From Desulfomonile tiedjei DSM 6799 (GTDB lineage: Bacteria > Desulfobacterota > Desulfomonilia > Desulfomonilales > Desulfomonilaceae), in assembly GCF_000266945.1 (NCBI RefSeq), contig NC_018025.1, positions 3,100,001-3,164,000 of the forward strand: a DNA stretch of 64,000 bases, read 5' to 3'. Below are positions 61,460 through 64,000 of this stretch, piece by piece. Positions within the stretch are counted from its first letter, which is position 1, and each line of letters begins with the position of its first letter. Below the pieces are notes generated by a model, which was given only the letters and a program-made list of their open reading frames with translations, was not told where the DNA came from and made no database searches. Made by a program: the position numbers and the translations under genes.

Positions 61460-61615
61460 ATGGACAAATGGTTCAGGATAGCGCTCTTTTTCGTGCTCGC
61501 CGTTTTTAGTGCTCAGCTTGTATTCGCTCGGGAGGGAAGACTTCCCGACCGACCGGCCGACAACATTGAGACGACAAAAAGCATAAAAGTGGCTACGAAA
61601 CCGGCTTCCGGCTGA
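61460..61615 (+). CDS. Signal-peptide segment of the HEAT-repeat gene, ending at in-frame UGA
   Basis: ATG 61460 has GAGG eight bases before it. 51 residues comprise a signal peptide (WFRIALFFVLAVFSAQLVFA) and a polar linker, closed by TGA (61613-61615). The reading frame continues without another stop into the HEAT frame at 61652, so this is either the beginning of one recoded or mutated gene or a free small exported peptide. The UGA would be codon 52 of 437. Confidence 0.55.
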   Translation: MDKWFRIALFFVLAVFSAQLVFAREGRLPDRPADNIETTKSIKVATKPASG

Positions 61616-61649
61616 CAACGAACATCGAGATCGGGCAGATCTCTCGTTG
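61616..61649 (+). promoter_or_regulatory. Hairpin directly after in-frame UGA, resembling a bacterial SECIS
   Basis: CAACGA (61616-61621) pairs with TCGTTG (61644-61649). GAGATC (61627-61632) pairs with GATCTC (61638-61643). The loop is GGGCA, with a 5-base bulge on the 5' side. The upper stem starts 11 bases after UGA and the loop 17 bases after, within the published bacterial SECIS geometry, with G at the first loop positions. Confidence 0.35.
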
Positions 61650-61651
61650 AC

Positions 61652-62773
61652 ATGCTCAAAGATCCGAATGCACGCGTACGCCAACAAGCAGCCGAAGCCA
61701 TAGTCGGCACCTCCAGTTGTCCTGACGATTTATTGCAGCCTCTCCTCGAACTGCTCAATGATGAGGATCCGAAGGTCGTCCAAGCTGCAATTGTTGCCCT
61801 GGGTCGCGTCGGGAAAGGTAAGTCCGAAGTGGAAGAGTCACTTCTCAGATTCACCAGTGATTCGAATCCTCTCCTGAAAGAGTCTGCCGTAATTGCACTT
61901 GCCCGGCTGGGACGCGTCGATGACCAAACCATTTCCATACTCCTGAAAACATTGGAATCTTCAGATGACTCATTAAGAACCTCGGGAGTCGCTGCAATCG
62001 GAATGGCTGATGAATCTCAAGCCGTCAGACTCATTCCTGAATTGATCCGGAACCTGGAGACCGGACAAGAAAGGGCATTCGGGAGTTCGCGTGCCGCCCT
62101 GTTGCTGATGAAGGATCGTTGCCGTCAATCTCTTGACCGGATAGTCGCTGTTTATGAGAAGGTGCCTCACGAGCGAAAGCCCGATATACTCAAAATACTT
62201 ATTCAGCTTGATTCTACGGGCGAGCATTCTCTTCCGGTTCTGACGGCAGCATTGAAAGATTCAAATCTTGAGATGAGAAAGATTGCGCTTTACGGAATGA
62301 TCAGAACCACCAAAGACGGAGATGTTCTCAAGCCGTATCTCGAAACCGCGTTGAACGATGCAGACCGGGAAATACAGATCGCTGCATTGAGATACCTGCA
62401 CGCACATGCAGACAAAATGCCTGATCTGTTCCCGAAAGTGCTTGCTTTGACAAAGCACGATAAGCCACAGGTCAGAATGGCTGCCGTCAATGCTCTCGTG
62501 CCTTTTAAGGCACAGTCATCGGAAAGCTTCAAAGTTCTGAATGATATAGTACAACACGACAGCGATCCCCAGGTTCGAGCGAACACCTGTGCTGCTCTCG
62601 CCCGTATGGATCTGGATTGGGCACCGAAAATTCTGCCTTTACTGGAGCATGTTTCCCAGACCGAAGAAGATGCAAAGCCGAAGGACTCCGCAAAAGCTGC
62701 TCTAAAAAGCCTGCGTCGTCGTCTGGCTTTGGACCGGGACACCATGATTCCCGGAGAAGAATTGGGACGATAA
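61652..62773 (+). CDS. HEAT-repeat protein (downstream part, possibly continuous with 61460)
   Basis: 373 residues composed of HEAT or PBS-lyase-like repeats from first to last residue (for example DPNARVRQQAAEAIVG, DPKVVQAAIVALGRVGKG, SNPLLKESAVIALARLG, KPQVRMAAVNALVPF and SDPQVRANTCAALARM). Such solenoids are protein-binding scaffolds. Its ATG at 61652 lies within the first repeat and has no ribosome-binding site, so it is probably not an independent start; with the segment from 61460 it would be an exported protein of 437 residues. Confidence 0.75.
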   Translation: MLKDPNARVRQQAAEAIVGTSSCPDDLLQPLLELLNDEDPKVVQAAIVALGRVGKGKSEVEESLLRFTSDSNPLLKESAVIALARLGRVDDQTISILLKTLESSDDSLRTSGVAAIGMADESQAVRLIPELIRNLETGQERAFGSSRAALLLMKDRCRQSLDRIVAVYEKVPHERKPDILKILIQLDSTGEHSLPVLTAALKDSNLEMRKIALYGMIRTTKDGDVLKPYLETALNDADREIQIAALRYLHAHADKMPDLFPKVLALTKHDKPQVRMAAVNALVPFKAQSSESFKVLNDIVQHDSDPQVRANTCAALARMDLDWAPKILPLLEHVSQTEEDAKPKDSAKAALKSLRRRLALDRDTMIPGEELGR

Positions 62774-63234
62774 CGTTTTCGTCATTGCCTCGAATATCTC
62801 TCCCCAATAGCCCCATAAGCGTTAACTTTGTATCCCAATCTCTTCGTCCCTCTGGGACGAACGGAAATAGCCCGGCGATGAATCGCCGGGAAAACCAATC
62901 AAACAAACTTCGTAGTCCTGCAGGGAGGATTGCCGGGTCGGATGTCCTGTAAGGAATCAACCGTCCTTCCAGGACTCAAAACAGCGATGAATGCTCGTCA
63001 ACCGGCGATAATCACCGGCCTATTATCAGCCGGTCCTCCGGAACAAAAGGGAAGCAAAGACTAAGCTAACGCATACTCCCACATGGCCCCCTAGAGGCGG
63101 CCTCCACCAACACTCCTCTCGGACATTGATTGCGGCAATTTCTGTAGGCACTCGTCCCATATTTCTAGGACGTTCGGGAGAATCTATCTGCATTATCTCC
63201 CTTCTCAATTTCCGTGAGGATCCGCGTCGAGTCA
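62774..63234. repeat. Gene-free stretch with palindrome cluster
   Basis: Perfect hairpins CGTCCC-TCT-GGGACG (62845-62859) and CCCGGCGAT-GA-ATCGCCGGG (62871-62890) and further GCCGG palindromes near 63000-63035 mark a REP-like cluster. Frames in this part lack ribosome-binding sites and domains. No promoter is evident. Confidence 0.55.
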
Positions 63235-63270
63235 TAAAAAAAGGGAGTCCGTCGGGACTCCCTTTTTTTT
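63235..63270. terminator. Bidirectional rho-independent terminator
   Basis: GGGAGTCC (63243-63250), loop GTCG, GGACTCCC (63255-63262), flanked by an A-run and a T8 run, 18 bases past the NrfD-like stop. Confidence 0.88.
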
Positions 63271-63287
63271 ACTGGATTGTGACCTGA

Positions 63288-64000
63288 TCAGTGAGGGATT
63301 TCTACAGCCTTTTCCTTCACCGTGATAGCAACTCTGTAGAGTACGGACAAGATGAAGAATCCCAGCGCCCACACTCCCAAGGTGATTGCCATTTCCGTTG
63401 CCGTTGGACTGTAATCGGTTATCGTCTCCAGGGGCGAGGGAATGTAACCGGTGAGGACCAGGGTCACACCCTTTTCGATCCAGAGACAGATGAAAACCGA
63501 CGCACAGGCTATGGTCAACGTAGTTTCGTTGTTACGGGTCTTCGGATTGATCAGGAGCGCTATGGCAACAAACGCCAACACTACGGCCGTCCACATCCAC
63601 GGGACGAGGAATGCGTGTCCATGGAATCCGGTGAACAGGAACGTGAAGTGATTCATGTGCTCGGGAATCTGACTGTAAAATACGGTAAAGAGTTCACAGA
63701 GCACGAAGAACACACTGATAATCATCGCGTACGTGATAATCTTGGCAAGAGTCTGGATTGCTTCCCAACCCGCATCAAATTTTGTGTACCTTCTGAGGAA
63801 AAGACAGAAGAGAATCAGAAGCGAAGGACCGGAAGCAAATGCGGATGCCAAGAATCTCGGTGCCATGATTGCAGTCAACCAGAAGCCGCGGCCAGGCAGA
63901 CCGGCATACAGAAACGCTGTGACTGTATGAATACTGACTGCCCAGGGAATGGAAAGATAGATCAATGGTTTGACCCAGGAAGGAGGCGGTGCGCCTTTGC
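63288..64000 (-). CDS. NrfD/DsrP-like membrane subunit (N-terminus cut by window edge)
   Basis: Multi-pass quinone-interacting subunit of respiratory complexes (NrfD/PsrC superfamily; DsrP, HmcC and QrcD in sulfate reducers). The visible 236 codons hold about six transmembrane helices. SIPWAVSIHTVTAFLYAGLP and IMAPRFLASAFASGPSLLIL resemble the DsrP/NrfD core, and a last helix precedes a short cytoplasmic end. The frame is open to the right edge, so the start is outside. FeS, cytochrome or catalytic subunits should lie to the right; which complex it belongs to cannot be decided here. A strong terminator follows. Confidence 0.88.
   Translation of the reverse strand, partial: KGAPPPSWVKPLIYLSIPWAVSIHTVTAFLYAGLPGRGFWLTAIMAPRFLASAFASGPSLLILFCLFLRRYTKFDAGWEAIQTLAKIITYAMIISVFFVLCELFTVFYSQIPEHMNHFTFLFTGFHGHAFLVPWMWTAVVLAFVAIALLINPKTRNNETTLTIACASVFICLWIEKGVTLVLTGYIPSPLETITDYSPTATEMAITLGVWALGFFILSVLYRVAITVKEKAVEIPH

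Noticed and set aside
1-64000. tRNA, rRNA, CRISPR array, prophage or intact insertion sequence
   Set aside because: No cloverleaf-like or regularly spaced repeat text and no integrase or transposase frame was found on reading both strands; dispersed repeats here are short and irregularly placed.

Overview
The window looks like a chromosomal segment of a strictly anaerobic, sulfate-reducer-like deltaproteobacterium (Desulfobacterota). A Desulfomonile-type organism is my best guess, but this is inference from gene content and no taxonomic search was run. The indicators are: a one-iron superoxide reductase and a rubrerythrin for oxygen defence; a glutaconyl-CoA decarboxylase alpha subunit, typical of syntrophic or aromatic-degrading anaerobes; a corrinoid methyltransferase operon with a RACo/RamA-type reductive activator; System II (ResB/CcsA) cytochrome c maturation; and an NrfD/DsrP-like membrane subunit. 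Base composition is near 50% G+C and even. I see no tRNA, rRNA, CRISPR array, phage or intact insertion sequence.

Layout. 1-5.3 kb (minus): a carbon-metabolism block of gcdA, rubrerythrin, citrate synthase and a succinate dehydrogenase/fumarate reductase flavoprotein cut by the left edge. 5.3-13.7 kb: a DUF2225 protein, a UvrD-like helicase, a large ATP/ADP-carrier-like membrane protein fused to HEAT repeats and a cyclic-nucleotide-binding fold, a PAS-HD-GYP c-di-GMP phosphodiesterase and a LUD-domain protein. 13.7-21.5 kb: mnmG, a Pro/Cys-rich exported protein, a LOG-family hydrolase, an unknown protein, then resB-ccsA-nagZ. 21.5-30.3 kb: a histidine kinase with a damaged ATP-binding domain, small exported proteins, and a minus-strand operon (corrinoid protein, MtaA-like methyltransferase, RACo-like activator, PAS histidine kinase). 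This operon is read from a promoter that carries a perfect 16-bp palindrome.

30.3-37.8 kb: small exported and membrane proteins, an FeS/FAD oxidoreductase, an orphan polysaccharide export lipoprotein and a metallo-beta-lactamase-fold protein. 37.8-47 kb: a moxR-DUF58-transglutaminase operon and an RND efflux pair. 47-49 kb: an exported barnase-type RNase, its barstar-like inhibitor and a P1-family peptidase, tightly overlapping. 49-56.4 kb: a small helical protein, a CDF transporter, a repeat-bearing exported protein, a phospholipase-D/VTT protein with a nuclease-fold partner, superoxide reductase and an AMIN-domain protein. 56.4-64 kb: palindromic repeats, a DUF362 protein, a small CxxC-tail protein, a baeRF-type protein, DUF72, an anchored rhodanese, a HEAT-repeat protein interrupted by an in-frame UGA, and an NrfD-like subunit cut by the right edge.

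Intergenic spaces hold several families of dispersed palindromic repeats. Two families have two recognisable copies each inside the window. The observations most worth following are the UGA-plus-hairpin in the HEAT gene, the RNase-barstar-peptidase unit, the corrinoid operon with its coupled sensor kinase and operator, the structured ~128-bp repeat pair, and two small unrelated-looking proteins that share a CxxC tail.
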